Assembly: GCF_003312915.1 (NCBI RefSeq)
Contig: NZ_CP030261.1
Coordinates: 4,650,001 to 4,714,000, forward strand
From: Flavobacterium fluviale
GTDB taxonomy: Bacteria > Bacteroidota > Bacteroidia > Flavobacteriales > Flavobacteriaceae
Reading direction: 5' to 3'
Length of the DNA stretch: 64,000 nucleotides
Position 1 is the stretch's first letter. Each line of letters starts with the position of its first letter. The position numbers and the translations under genes are program-made. The notes beneath the pieces are model-generated. The model was not told where the DNA came from, ran no database searches, and worked only from the letters and a program-made list of their open reading frames with translations. This document shows, piece after piece, positions 7,106 through 15,158 of this stretch.

Positions 7106-8506
7106 TTGAAACCTTTTATTCTTAATACATATTACAAACAAATTCTGGCAGATACGGTTACTCCAGTAAGCATTTATTTTAAAATTAGAGACAAATTCCC
7201 AAACAGTCTGCTATTAGAAAGTAGTGATTATCACGGAAATGACAATAGTTTCTCCTACATCTGCTGCAATCCGATTGCTACTATAAAAATTGAAAACGAA
7301 GTTATCTCCAAAACTTTTCCTGACGGAACTTCAGAAAAAATCAATATAGATGCTTCTACAAATATTCCGCAGGTAATTCAAGAATTTTCAAGTCAGTTTA
7401 AGTCTGAGAAGAACGATTTCAAATTTATCAATAACGGCTTGTTCGGATACATTTCTTATGATGCTGTTCGTTATTTCGAAAAGGTTTCTATTGCAAAAAA
7501 AGACAATGCAACTGCAATTCCAGATGTTTTTTATGCCGTTTATCAAAACATCATTGCAATCAACCACTTTAAAAATGAGGCTTATATTTTCTGCCATAGT
7601 TTAGACGGAAAAAATAACATTGCAGAAATCGAACAATTATTACAATCTAGAAATATTGCTTCATACAAATTTGCCAAAGAAGGCGAAGGATTTTCAAATT
7701 TAACCGACGAAGAATTTAAAGAAAATGTGGCTTTAGCAAAAAAACACTGCTACAGAGGCGATGTTTTTCAATTGGTTTTATCACGCCGATTTACACAAGG
7801 ATTTAAAGGCGATGAATTCAATGTTTACAGAGCTTTAAGAAGCATCAATCCTTCTCCATATTTATTCTTTTTTGATTATGGCGATTTTAAAATATTCGGT
7901 TCTTCGCCAGAAGCACAGATTATAGTAAAAGATAGAAAAGCCGAAATTCACCCAATCGCTGGAACTTTTAAAAGAACGGGAGATGATGAACGTGATGCTC
8001 TTTTGGCCAAAGAACTTTCTGAAGACAAAAAAGAAAACAGCGAACACGTTATGTTAGTCGATTTGGCGAGAAATGATTTAAGCCGAAACGGACATGATGT
8101 AAATGTTGAAAAATACAGAGAAGTTCAGTTCTTTTCGCATGTAATTCACTTAGTATCAAAAGTAACTGGACATCTACACGACAAAGCAACAACCATGCAG
8201 GTCGTTGCAGATACTTTTCCAGCGGGAACATTAAGCGGCGCTCCAAAACACAGAGCCATGCAGTTAATCGAAGACTGCGAAAAAACCAATCGTAATTTTT
8301 ACGGAGGCGCAATAGGTGTTATGGATTTTGATGGAAATTTTAACCACGCCATTATGATTCGAACTTTTCTTTCTAAAAATCACCAACTCCATTGTCAGGC
8401 TGGTGCTGGAATTGTAGCAAGTTCAGACGAAGAAAGCGAAATGCAGGAAGTTTATAATAAATTAAGAGCTTTAAATACAGCCCTGGAAATGGCGGAGAAA
8501 ATTTAG
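7106..8506 (+). CDS. trpE: Anthranilate synthase component I
   Basis: Converts chorismate to anthranilate with ammonia supplied by TrpG; first committed step of tryptophan synthesis in the cytoplasm. The N-terminal domain holds the LLES motif (residues 36-39), which forms part of the tryptophan feedback site, so allosteric inhibition is probably intact. The chorismate-binding domain (about 200-460) shows HPIAGTFKRTG, LVDLARNDLSR, TFPAGTLSGAPK, YGGAIGVMDFDG and CQAGAGIVASS. The length of 466 aa is normal. The frame has no ATG near its beginning: the only start that preserves the conserved N-terminus is TTG at 7106. Expression is controlled by the leader attenuator ending 50 bases upstream. Confidence 0.95.
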   Translation: MKPFILNTYYKQILADTVTPVSIYFKIRDKFPNSLLLESSDYHGNDNSFSYICCNPIATIKIENEVISKTFPDGTSEKINIDASTNIPQVIQEFSSQFKSEKNDFKFINNGLFGYISYDAVRYFEKVSIAKKDNATAIPDVFYAVYQNIIAINHFKNEAYIFCHSLDGKNNIAEIEQLLQSRNIASYKFAKEGEGFSNLTDEEFKENVALAKKHCYRGDVFQLVLSRRFTQGFKGDEFNVYRALRSINPSPYLFFFDYGDFKIFGSSPEAQIIVKDRKAEIHPIAGTFKRTGDDERDALLAKELSEDKKENSEHVMLVDLARNDLSRNGHDVNVEKYREVQFFSHVIHLVSKVTGHLHDKATTMQVVADTFPAGTLSGAPKHRAMQLIEDCEKTNRNFYGGAIGVMDFDGNFNHAIMIRTFLSKNHQLHCQAGAGIVASSDEESEMQEVYNKLRALNTALEMAEKI

Positions 8507-8597
8507 TCATCAGTGTTCAGTTTTCAGTAGCAGAACTTGAAACCTGAAACCTGAAACTTTAAACAATTAACAACAAACCACAAACTATCAATAATCC

Positions 8598-9041
8598 ATG
8601 AAAAAAGCAATTTCAATTTTAGTTTTAATCATTATGATCACAGCTTGTAATTCAGAAAAAAAGCAAAATTCCATTGAAGGAACCTGGCGTCTTATTTCTG
8701 CTGAAACCACCGAGAAAGATTCTACTTTTTCGACTTTCAATGCCAACACAAAAATGATTAAAATAATAAATGACAGCCATTTTGCTTTTTTGAATCATGA
8801 TTTGAAAAACGGAAAAGATTCAGCAACAGCCGTATATTTCGCGGGAGGAGGAAAATATACTTTGAAAGACAGCATTTATACCGAAAACCTAGAATATTTT
8901 AATAACCGCGATTGGGAAAATGGCAAATTTGAATTTGTTGTGAAAGTTCAAAACGACACCTTAATACAAAAAGGTGTTGAGAAAGTAGAAAAATTAGGAA
9001 TCAACCGAATTATTACAGAAAAATACATTCGAGAAAAATAA
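8598..9041 (+). CDS. Small lipoprotein (lipocalin-like), inside the trp operon
   Basis: A 147-aa protein with a lipoprotein signal (hydrophobic segment ISILVLIIMI, lipobox ending in TAC at Cys17), so it should be lipid-anchored in the periplasm. The mature part begins NSIEGTWRLISAETTEKDST, the opening strand of lipocalin-like/DUF4488-type domains, and continues with strands such as FAGGGKYTLKDSIYTENLEYF and GKFEFVVKVQNDTLIQKG. It has no evident link to tryptophan synthesis. It sits between trpE and trpG, with GAAACCTGAAAC repeats upstream and a GTTTCAAG hairpin downstream, which suggests it was inserted between operon genes. Function unknown. Confidence 0.7.
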   Translation: MKKAISILVLIIMITACNSEKKQNSIEGTWRLISAETTEKDSTFSTFNANTKMIKIINDSHFAFLNHDLKNGKDSATAVYFAGGGKYTLKDSIYTENLEYFNNRDWENGKFEFVVKVQNDTLIQKGVEKVEKLGINRIITEKYIREK

Positions 9042-9045
9042 AATT

Positions 9046-9114
9046 GGTTTCAAGTTTCAGGTTTCAAGTTTCAAGTTGTTGGAACGTGAAACTTGAAACA
9101 TAGAAACCTGAAAC
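9046..9114. repeat. GTTTCAAG inverted repeat before trpG
   Basis: A left arm of tandem GGTTTCAAGTTTC units (9046-9077), a short TGTTG loop, and a right arm of GAAACTTGAAAC units (9082-9114). It folds into a long imperfect hairpin. A near copy follows trpG, so trpG is bracketed by them. Confidence 0.75.
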
Positions 9115-9124
9115 AAAAAAAGAC

Positions 9125-9691
9125 ATGAAAAAAATACTAGTTATAGACAATTACGATAGTTTCACTTACAATTTAGTGCACTATTTAGAAGATTTAAACT
9201 GCGAAGTAACGGTTTACAGAAACGACGAATTCGAAATTGACGAAATCGCTTCTTTTGATAAAATTTTACTTTCTCCAGGACCTGGTATTCCAGATGAAGC
9301 GGGTTTATTAAAAGCTGTAATCGAAAAATACAGTCCGACGAAAAGCATTTTGGGTGTTTGTTTAGGACAACAAGCCATTGGAGAAGTTTTTGGAGGAACA
9401 CTTTCAAATCTTGACAAAGTATACCACGGAGTTGCAACAAATGTAAAAACGGTAGTTTCAGACGAGATTTTGTTTGAAGGTTTAGGAAATGAATTCGAAG
9501 TTGGAAGATACCATTCTTGGGTTGTCGACAGCAATTTACCAGATGATCTCGAAGCAACTTCGGTTGACGAAAACGGACAAATTATGTCACTAAGACATAG
9601 AACCTATGATGTAAGAGGCGTTCAGTTTCATCCAGAAAGTGTTTTGACACCAAACGGAAAAAGGATTTTAGAGAATTGGATCAGGAGTTAG
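9125..9691 (+). CDS. trpG: Anthranilate synthase component II (glutamine amidotransferase)
   Basis: A 188-aa class I glutamine amidotransferase that hydrolyses glutamine and channels ammonia to TrpE. The oxyanion motif is LLSPGPGIPDEAG; the nucleophile is Cys79 in GVCLGQQAIGEVFGG; the catalytic His169 and Glu171 lie in GVQFHPESVLTP. KVYHGVATNV and GRYHSWVVD are the usual TrpG/PabA segments. In organisms with no separate PabA this subunit can also serve aminodeoxychorismate synthase; that cannot be decided here. It is flanked on both sides by near-identical GTTTCAAG/GAAACTTG hairpins, unlike the tight junctions elsewhere in trp operons. Confidence 0.95.
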   Translation: MKKILVIDNYDSFTYNLVHYLEDLNCEVTVYRNDEFEIDEIASFDKILLSPGPGIPDEAGLLKAVIEKYSPTKSILGVCLGQQAIGEVFGGTLSNLDKVYHGVATNVKTVVSDEILFEGLGNEFEVGRYHSWVVDSNLPDDLEATSVDENGQIMSLRHRTYDVRGVQFHPESVLTPNGKRILENWIRS

Positions 9692-9700
9692 TTTTTTTTT

Positions 9701-9746
9701 GTTTCAGGTTTCACGTTTCAAGTTGTTGAAACGTGAAACTTGAAAC
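9701..9746. repeat. GTTTCAAG inverted repeat after trpG
   Basis: GTTTCAGGTTTCACGTTTCAAGTT (9701-9724) and GAAACGTGAAACTTGAAAC (9728-9746) form a hairpin very similar to the one before trpG. It is followed by a GAACCTTAGTACCTCAGAACC tract belonging to another repeat family. Confidence 0.7.
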
Positions 9747-9794
9747 TTAAAACTTAGAACCTTAGTACCTCAGAACCTTAGCAACTTTAAAAAA

Positions 9795-10787
9795 ATGAAA
9801 ACTATATTAAACAAATTAATCAACCACGAAGTTCTTACTAAAGAAGAAGCAAAAAACGTACTGATTAATATTTCGAGCGGTCAATACAATCCAAGTCAGA
9901 TTTCGGCATTTTTGACTGTTTTTATGATGCGAAGCATTACAATCGATGAACTTTCAGGCTTTCGCGAAGCTTTATTAGAATTATGTATTCGTGTTGATTT
10001 ATCAGCTTATAACACCATCGATTTATGCGGAACGGGTGGTGACGGAAAAGATACTTTTAATATTTCCACTTTAGCTTCTTTTGTATCAGCAGGAGCTGGA
10101 ATAAAAGTAGCAAAACACGGAAATTACGGCGTTTCGTCAATCTCTGGATCGAGCAACGTAATGGAAAAAATGGGAATTAAATTCAGTAACGATGCTTCGT
10201 TTTTAGAGAAATGTATTGACCAAGCTGGAATCTGTGTACTTCACGCTCCCTTATTTCACCCAGCAATGAAAAATGTTGGGCCAATTAGAAAAGAATTGGC
10301 AGTAAAAACATTCTTTAATATGCTTGGCCCAATGGTGAATCCCGCATTTCCACAAAATCAATTAGTTGGAGTTTTCAACTTAGAATTGGCAAGAATGTAT
10401 GCCTATTTATATCAAAATACAGATACCAATTTTACGATCCTACATTCGCTTGACGGATATGACGAAATTTCATTAACAGGTTCAACAAAAACAATTTCCA
10501 ATCATATGGAGGGAATGTTAAATCCAGAAGATTTTGGTGTTCGTCTTCTTTCTCAAACCGAAATTGAGGGAGGAAAAACAATTGAAGAATCTGCTGAAAT
10601 CTTTACTAATATCATTTCTGGAAAAGGAAATGAAGCGCAAAATAATGTAGTTTGTGCTAATGCAGCAATGGCAATTTCAACCGTTACAAAATGTTCTCCA
10701 CAAGAAGGTTTTGAACTGGCAAAAGAAAGTTTATTGTCTGGAAAAGGATTGAAAGCATTAAACAAATTGAAAGATTTAATGATTTAA
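9795..10787 (+). CDS. trpD: Anthranilate phosphoribosyltransferase
   Basis: Transfers the phosphoribosyl group of PRPP to anthranilate, second step of tryptophan synthesis. At 330 aa it has the family length. The PRPP-binding glycine motif GTGGD is at residues 79-83 within DLCGTGGDGKDTFNIST. KVAKHGNYGVSSISGSSNVME is the substrate-binding segment, and HPAMKNVGPIRKELAVKTFFN with LGPMVNPAFP forms the conserved C-terminal core. It is a stand-alone enzyme, not fused to TrpG as in some enterobacteria. The next gene, 13 bases downstream, is an unrelated four-helix-bundle protein rather than trpC. Confidence 0.95.
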   Translation: MKTILNKLINHEVLTKEEAKNVLINISSGQYNPSQISAFLTVFMMRSITIDELSGFREALLELCIRVDLSAYNTIDLCGTGGDGKDTFNISTLASFVSAGAGIKVAKHGNYGVSSISGSSNVMEKMGIKFSNDASFLEKCIDQAGICVLHAPLFHPAMKNVGPIRKELAVKTFFNMLGPMVNPAFPQNQLVGVFNLELARMYAYLYQNTDTNFTILHSLDGYDEISLTGSTKTISNHMEGMLNPEDFGVRLLSQTEIEGGKTIEESAEIFTNIISGKGNEAQNNVVCANAAMAISTVTKCSPQEGFELAKESLLSGKGLKALNKLKDLMI

Positions 10788-10800
10788 AGATTTAAAAATT

Positions 10801-11169
10801 ATGACAAAATCTTTTGAAGAATTTCAAGTCTATAAAAAAGGAATTCTCTTAGCTAAGTTAATTTTTGAATTAATGAATAGCCAACCTTTTGAAAGAGAAT
10901 TTGGATTCAAAGATCAAATAAAAAGAGCTGTTGTTTCAATCACAAATAATATTGCTGAAGGATCAGAATATAATAATAACAAACAATTAATACGGTATCT
11001 TAAAATTTCAAAAGGGAGTTGTGCAGAAGTCAGAAGTATGCTAATACTATGCAGAGAGTTGAATTTTTGCAGTCAATTAGAAATTCAAAAAAGTTATGAT
11101 TTAAGTATTGAAATATCTCAAAACTTATCAAACTTCATAAAATATTTAAACACTAAAATAGATGCTTAA
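10801..11169 (+). CDS. Four-helix-bundle protein (23S rRNA intervening-sequence family), inside the trp operon
   Basis: A 122-aa protein of the S23/four-helix-bundle family: it opens with SFEEFQVYKKGILLAKLIFEL and has the family signature FKDQIKRAVVSITNNIAEGSEY followed by a conserved RYLKISKGSCAEVRSML helix. These proteins were first noticed in intervening sequences of 23S rRNA genes and occur as scattered single genes in Bacteroidota; their function is not known. It lies between trpD and trpC in the same direction. The sequence before it carries AAAGATTTAAAAATT (10786-10800), and inverse copies (AATTTTTCAATCTTT, from 11186) follow it, so the ORF looks like a self-contained insert. A second member lies at 39775. 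Confidence 0.85.
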   Translation: MTKSFEEFQVYKKGILLAKLIFELMNSQPFEREFGFKDQIKRAVVSITNNIAEGSEYNNNKQLIRYLKISKGSCAEVRSMLILCRELNFCSQLEIQKSYDLSIEISQNLSNFIKYLNTKIDA

Positions 11170-11230
11170 TTTATAGATCGATTTCAATTTTTCAATCTTT
11201 AAATTTTTCAATCTTTGAATTACAAATAAT

Positions 11231-12010
11231 ATGAACATTTTAGATAAAATAATAGCTGATAAAAAACGAGAAGTCATTCTAAAAAAATCAATCATTCCAG
11301 TTTCTCAATTGGAAGCTTCTGTATTTTTTGGAAAACAAACCATTTCTCTGAGTCAAAATTTAAGAGAAAGCAATTCTGGAATTATAGCAGAACACAAGAG
11401 ACGTTCGCCTTCAAAATCAGTTATCAACAATAATTTTACAGTTGAAGAAGTAGTTAAAGGTTATGAAAGTGCTGGCGCATGCGGAATTTCAGTTTTAACC
11501 GACGGAAAATATTTTGGCGGTTCTCTAGACGATTTGCTTTTGGCTCGAGCTTCAGTAAATATTCCGCTTTTGCGAAAAGAATTTATTGTAGACGAATATC
11601 AGATTTTAGAAGCAAAAGCTCACGGAGCCGATTTGATTTTACTAATCGCAGCGGTTTTAACGAGAGAAGAAATCAAATCTCTGTCTGAATTTGCAAAAAG
11701 TTTAGATTTAGAAGTTTTGCTTGAAGTTCATAATCAAGAAGAATTAGAAAAATCAATTATGCCAAGTTTAGATATGATAGGCGTAAACAACAGAAACTTA
11801 AAAACATTTGAAGTTAGTTTAGATTTCAGTAAAGAATTGGCTTCACAAATTCCGAATGATTTTGTAAAAGTATCCGAAAGCGGTATTTCATCAATTGAAG
11901 CCATTCAAGAACTTAAACCTTACGGTTACAAAGGTTTCTTAATTGGAGAAAACTTCATGAAGACCGACAACGCTGGACAAGCAGCTGTTGACTTTATTAG
12001 TCAGCTATAG
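11231..12010 (+). CDS. trpC: Indole-3-glycerol-phosphate synthase
   Basis: A 259-aa (beta/alpha)8-barrel enzyme that closes the indole ring from CdRP with loss of CO2. Conserved segments: IIAEHKRRSPSKSVIN (catalytic Lys and phosphate-loop Ser), GACGISVLTDGKYFGGSLDDL, PLLRKEFIVDEYQILEAKA (catalytic Lys in LRKEFI), HGADLILLIAA, GVNNRNLKTFEV and VSESGIS. It begins with the usual ILDKIIADKKREV. It is separate from trpF, unlike the enterobacterial fusion. The 61-base gap before it carries a short repeat tract that flanks the four-helix-bundle gene. Confidence 0.95.
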   Translation: MNILDKIIADKKREVILKKSIIPVSQLEASVFFGKQTISLSQNLRESNSGIIAEHKRRSPSKSVINNNFTVEEVVKGYESAGACGISVLTDGKYFGGSLDDLLLARASVNIPLLRKEFIVDEYQILEAKAHGADLILLIAAVLTREEIKSLSEFAKSLDLEVLLEVHNQEELEKSIMPSLDMIGVNNRNLKTFEVSLDFSKELASQIPNDFVKVSESGISSIEAIQELKPYGYKGFLIGENFMKTDNAGQAAVDFISQL

Positions 12011-12086
12011 GCTTTAAGCCGTAAGCAATAAGCCTTTTTTAACATTACTAATTTAGCCGAAAGCCTAAAGCTTAAAGCTTAAAGCA
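12010..12086. repeat. Short inverted-repeat tract between trpC and trpF
   Basis: AGGCTTTAAGCCGTAAGC followed by AAGCCTTTTTT, then GCCTAAAGCTTAAAGCTTAAAGC. The two halves are mutually complementary and can form a hairpin with an internal T-run, so it might act as a weak intra-operon terminator. Confidence 0.5.
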
Positions 12087-12095
12087 TCAAAAAAA

Positions 12096-12728
12096 ATGAA
12101 ACTCAAAATATGCGGCATGAAATATCCCGAAAACATTCTCGAAGTAGGTGCACTCCTACCCGATTATATGGGATTTATTTTCTGGAAAAAATCCGCTAGA
12201 TATTGCAATGAGAATGTCCCCGAATTGATAAAAACAATCAAAAAAGTGGGCGTTTTTGTTAATCAAAGTCAGGAAGAAATTCTAGAAAAAGTCGAAAAAT
12301 ACAACTTACAAGCAGTTCAATTACACGGGGAAGAATCAGTTGAATTTTGCTCAGCATTAAAAGAAAAACTTCCTAAAAAAATTGAAATTATCAAAGTCTT
12401 TTCGGCCGATGAGAATTTTGATTTTGAAATCATTAAACCTTTTGAGAATGTCTGCGATTATTTTCTATTTGACACCAAAGGAAAACTTCCAGGCGGAAAT
12501 GGAACAACTTTCGACTGGACGATATTAAAAAAATACAATTCAAAAAAGCCTTTCTTTTTGAGTGGCGGAATTGGAATGAATGAATTAAAAGCCATTGAAG
12601 AAATTTCAAAAAGCAATTTGCCTATTTATGCTGTAGATGTAAATAGTAAATTTGAAATCGAACCAGGGCTAAAAAATAAAAATCTATTAAGCAATTTCAA
12701 GCGTAAATTTGATGTTGCCAACTTTTAA
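12096..12728 (+). CDS. trpF: Phosphoribosylanthranilate isomerase
   Basis: A 210-aa barrel enzyme that isomerises PRA to CdRP. Its start MKLKICGMKYPENI contains the catalytic Cys of the KICGM motif. LPDYMGFIFWKKSARYC, KKVGVFVNQSQEEIL, LQAVQLHGEES and the catalytic-Asp segment FLFDTKGKLPGGNGTTFDW match TrpF. FFLSGGIGMNE and YAVDVNSKFEIEPGLKN form the phosphate site near the C-terminus. It ends 12 bases before trpB, so the two are tightly coupled. Confidence 0.94.
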   Translation: MKLKICGMKYPENILEVGALLPDYMGFIFWKKSARYCNENVPELIKTIKKVGVFVNQSQEEILEKVEKYNLQAVQLHGEESVEFCSALKEKLPKKIEIIKVFSADENFDFEIIKPFENVCDYFLFDTKGKLPGGNGTTFDWTILKKYNSKKPFFLSGGIGMNELKAIEEISKSNLPIYAVDVNSKFEIEPGLKNKNLLSNFKRKFDVANF

Positions 12729-12740
12729 AATTTAAACAAA

Positions 12741-13922
12741 ATGAGTTTTAACGTTAACGAAAAAGGATATTACGGAGAATTTGGTGGTGCTTACATCCCA
12801 GAAATGCTGTATCCAAATGTAGAAGAACTACGCCAAAAATATTTAAGTATAATGGATGAACCTGATTTTAAAGCAGAGTTCAACCAATTGCTGAAAGATT
12901 ATGTCGGGCGACCAAGTCCGTTGTATTTTGCAAAACGTTTATCTGAAAAATACAATACAAAAGTCTACTTGAAAAGAGAAGACTTAAATCATACCGGAGC
13001 ACATAAAGTAAACAATACAATCGGGCAGATTTTATTGGCAAAACGTTTGGGCAAAAAAAGAATTATTGCCGAAACTGGCGCCGGCCAGCACGGTGTGGCA
13101 ACGGCAACTGTTTGTGCTTTAATGGGAATTGAATGTATTGTTTATATGGGTGAAATTGACATTGCGCGCCAAGCACCAAACGTTGCCCGCATGAAAATGT
13201 TAGGTGCTGAAGTTCGTCCTGCACTTTCGGGTTCAAGAACACTTAAAGATGCCACAAACGAGGCGATTCGCGACTGGATCAATAATCCTGTAGATACACA
13301 TTATATTATCGGATCTGCGATTGGGCCACATCCTTATCCAGATATGGTAACGCGTTTTCAGAGTATTATTTCAGAAGAAATTAAATGGCAGTTGAAAGAA
13401 AAAGAAGGACGTGAAAACCCTGATTATGTAGTGGCTTGTATTGGCGGAGGAAGTAATGCTGCGGGAACATATTATCATTTTTTACACGAGCCAGAAGTTG
13501 GAATTATCGCTGTTGAAGCAGCAGGAAAAGGTGTTGACAGCGGACATAGCGCAGCAACTAGTAAACTAGGTAAAGTGGGCGTTATTCACGGTTGTAAAAC
13601 ACTTTTAATGCAGACTACAGACGGACAAATTACCGAACCTTATTCTATTTCTGCAGGATTAGATTATCCTGGAGTTGGACCTATGCACGCACATTTGGCA
13701 CAAAGCGGAAGAGGTGAATTTTTCTCGGTAACAGATGATGATGCTATGAATGCTGGTTTACAATTGACTAAATTAGAAGGAATTATTCCGGCAATCGAAA
13801 GTGCACACGCATTTGCAGTTTTGGATCAGAAGAAATTTAAACCTACAGATATCGTTGTTATAAGTCTTTCTGGCCGTGGAGATAAAGATTTAGATAATTA
13901 TATAGATTACTTTAAATTGTAA
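12741..13922 (+). CDS. trpB: Tryptophan synthase beta chain
   Basis: A 393-aa PLP enzyme that condenses indole and serine to tryptophan in the alpha2beta2 complex with TrpA. The PLP lysine is Lys89 in LKREDLNHTGAHKVNNTIGQ. AETGAGQHGVATATV holds the catalytic Glu, the phosphate-binding loop is GGGSNAAGTYYHF, and GLDYPGVGP and EGIIPAIESAHA are standard. It is the catalytic TrpB1 type. Unusually, trpA does not follow directly: two unrelated small genes lie between trpB and trpA. Confidence 0.96.
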   Translation: MSFNVNEKGYYGEFGGAYIPEMLYPNVEELRQKYLSIMDEPDFKAEFNQLLKDYVGRPSPLYFAKRLSEKYNTKVYLKREDLNHTGAHKVNNTIGQILLAKRLGKKRIIAETGAGQHGVATATVCALMGIECIVYMGEIDIARQAPNVARMKMLGAEVRPALSGSRTLKDATNEAIRDWINNPVDTHYIIGSAIGPHPYPDMVTRFQSIISEEIKWQLKEKEGRENPDYVVACIGGGSNAAGTYYHFLHEPEVGIIAVEAAGKGVDSGHSAATSKLGKVGVIHGCKTLLMQTTDGQITEPYSISAGLDYPGVGPMHAHLAQSGRGEFFSVTDDDAMNAGLQLTKLEGIIPAIESAHAFAVLDQKKFKPTDIVVISLSGRGDKDLDNYIDYFKL

Positions 13923-13992
13923 TAAAAATTGTAATTTGGACGTTCCAATCCCGATATCCAAACTCAAACAAATAACGAGAAAAATCATAATT

Positions 13993-14313
13993 ATGGAACT
14001 ATTATTCTCATACGGAACATTAAGATCGAAACAAATTCAGATGCAGATTTTTAATAAAGTTTTAAGCGGTACCCAAGATCAAATTTTGGGTTATAAGCTA
14101 AAAAGCTTACAGATAGAGGAAGAATTTGGAATGGCAGATTATGTTGTTGCAGTGCCAAGCGAAAACCTGGAAGACAACATACATGGTGCTGTTTTTGAGG
14201 TTACTAACACCGAGTTATTAAAAGTTGATCAATTCGAATCGAATTCATATAAAAGAGTCCAAGTCAAACTAAAATCTGGAAGAACAGCTTGGGTTTATAC
14301 AGAAAACAAATAA
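13993..14313 (+). CDS. Gamma-glutamylcyclotransferase-like (AIG2 fold) protein
   Basis: A 106-aa protein from the ATG at 13993; a longer frame from a TTG at 13936 lacks family similarity at its start. The family opening motif is LLFSYGTLRSKQIQMQIF (the YGTL loop that cradles the gamma-glutamyl group), followed by VLSGTQDQILGYKL, IHGAVFEVTNTELLKVDQFE (with the usual acidic catalytic region) and a final YKRVQVKLKSGRTAWVY strand. Such proteins release 5-oxoproline from gamma-glutamyl amines or peptides, although many small members are uncharacterised. It lies 70 bases after trpB and 7 bases before a nitrilase-family gene, so it is probably co-transcribed with trp. Confidence 0.8.
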   Translation: MELLFSYGTLRSKQIQMQIFNKVLSGTQDQILGYKLKSLQIEEEFGMADYVVAVPSENLEDNIHGAVFEVTNTELLKVDQFESNSYKRVQVKLKSGRTAWVYTENK

Positions 14314-14320
14314 TTAAAAA

Positions 14321-15058
14321 ATGATTTTAGCGGCCGCACAGACCAAACCAAAACGTGGAAATATTATTTCAAATTTATTAGACCATTATCGTCTTATTGA
14401 ATTGGCTGCTCAAAATGGTGCTCAATTAATAGCTTTCCCTGAAATGTCAATTACGGGATATGAAAGGGAAAATGCTGCGGAAATGGCTTTCGCCGAAGAT
14501 GATTATAGAATAGACCACCTGAAAGATTTGGCTGCTGACAACAACATTATCATTGTTGCCGGAGCTCCAATTTTAATTGAAAATCAATTATTTATTGGTG
14601 AATTTATAATTTTCCCAAACGATTCGGTTTCTATTTACACAAAGCAGTTTTTACACGAAGGCGAAGATGAATTTTTTGAGTCAACATTCGATTATAATCC
14701 GATGATTACCATTGACAATCAAAAGATTTCCTTTGCAATTTGTGCTGATATAGACAATCCGAAGCATCCAGAAAATGCTTCAAAAAACAAAACAGATGTT
14801 TACATCGCGAGTATTTTCTTTTCACCAAATGGAATTCCAAATGCTTATCGTGATTTGCAAAGTTATGCTGAAAAACACAAGATGAATGTTTTGATGTCGA
14901 ATTTCAGTGGTGAATCTTGGGGTTCTCCTTCAGCGGGTCAAAGTGCTTTTTGGAATCATAAAGGAGAATTAATCGGTCAGATGAATGACTCAGATTCTGG
15001 ATTATTGTTGGTTGAAAAACGAAATGATAATTGGACAAGTAAAATTATTGTCGCTTAG
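14321..15058 (+). CDS. Carbon-nitrogen hydrolase (nitrilase superfamily), inside the trp operon
   Basis: A 245-aa nitrilase-superfamily enzyme with the complete Glu-Lys-Cys triad: Glu41 in LIAFPEMSITGYE, Lys108 in SIYTKQFLHEGED and Cys141 in SFAICADIDNP. Such enzymes cleave non-peptide C-N bonds (amides, nitriles, carbamoyl groups). It starts with MILAAAQTKPKRGNI and is full-length for the family. It follows the cyclotransferase-like gene by 7 bases and precedes trpA. Whether it acts near tryptophan metabolism (for example on an indole nitrile or amide) or is a passenger cannot be told. A paralogue with the same triad spacing lies at 34276-35004. Confidence 0.85.
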   Translation: MILAAAQTKPKRGNIISNLLDHYRLIELAAQNGAQLIAFPEMSITGYERENAAEMAFAEDDYRIDHLKDLAADNNIIIVAGAPILIENQLFIGEFIIFPNDSVSIYTKQFLHEGEDEFFESTFDYNPMITIDNQKISFAICADIDNPKHPENASKNKTDVYIASIFFSPNGIPNAYRDLQSYAEKHKMNVLMSNFSGESWGSPSAGQSAFWNHKGELIGQMNDSDSGLLLVEKRNDNWTSKIIVA

Positions 15059-15064
15059 CAGAAC

Positions 15065-15145
15065 TTCCTGCAAGGTTTTCAAAAACCTTACAGCCTACAA
15101 ACAATTAATACAAATACCTGCATGATTTTTAAAACCTTGCAGGAA
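15065..15145. repeat. 15-bp perfect inverted repeat before trpA
   Basis: TTCCTGCAAGGTTTT (15065-15079) and its exact complement AAAACCTTGCAGGAA (15131-15145) enclose partial inverse copies (AAAACCTTACAG, ACCTGCATG). The element ends 13 bases before the trpA start and resembles the palindromes seen elsewhere in the operon. Confidence 0.75.
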
Positions 15146-15158
15146 AAAAATAAATAAA

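Noticed and set aside
9162..9557. 131-aa minus-strand ORF across trpG
   Set aside because: It is antisense to a strongly conserved gene; its sequence has no family features and is explained as a shadow frame.
13936..13992. Longer N-terminus of the cyclotransferase-like protein from a TTG
   Set aside because: The extra 19 residues do not match the family, whose conserved YGTL motif sits right after the ATG at 13993.
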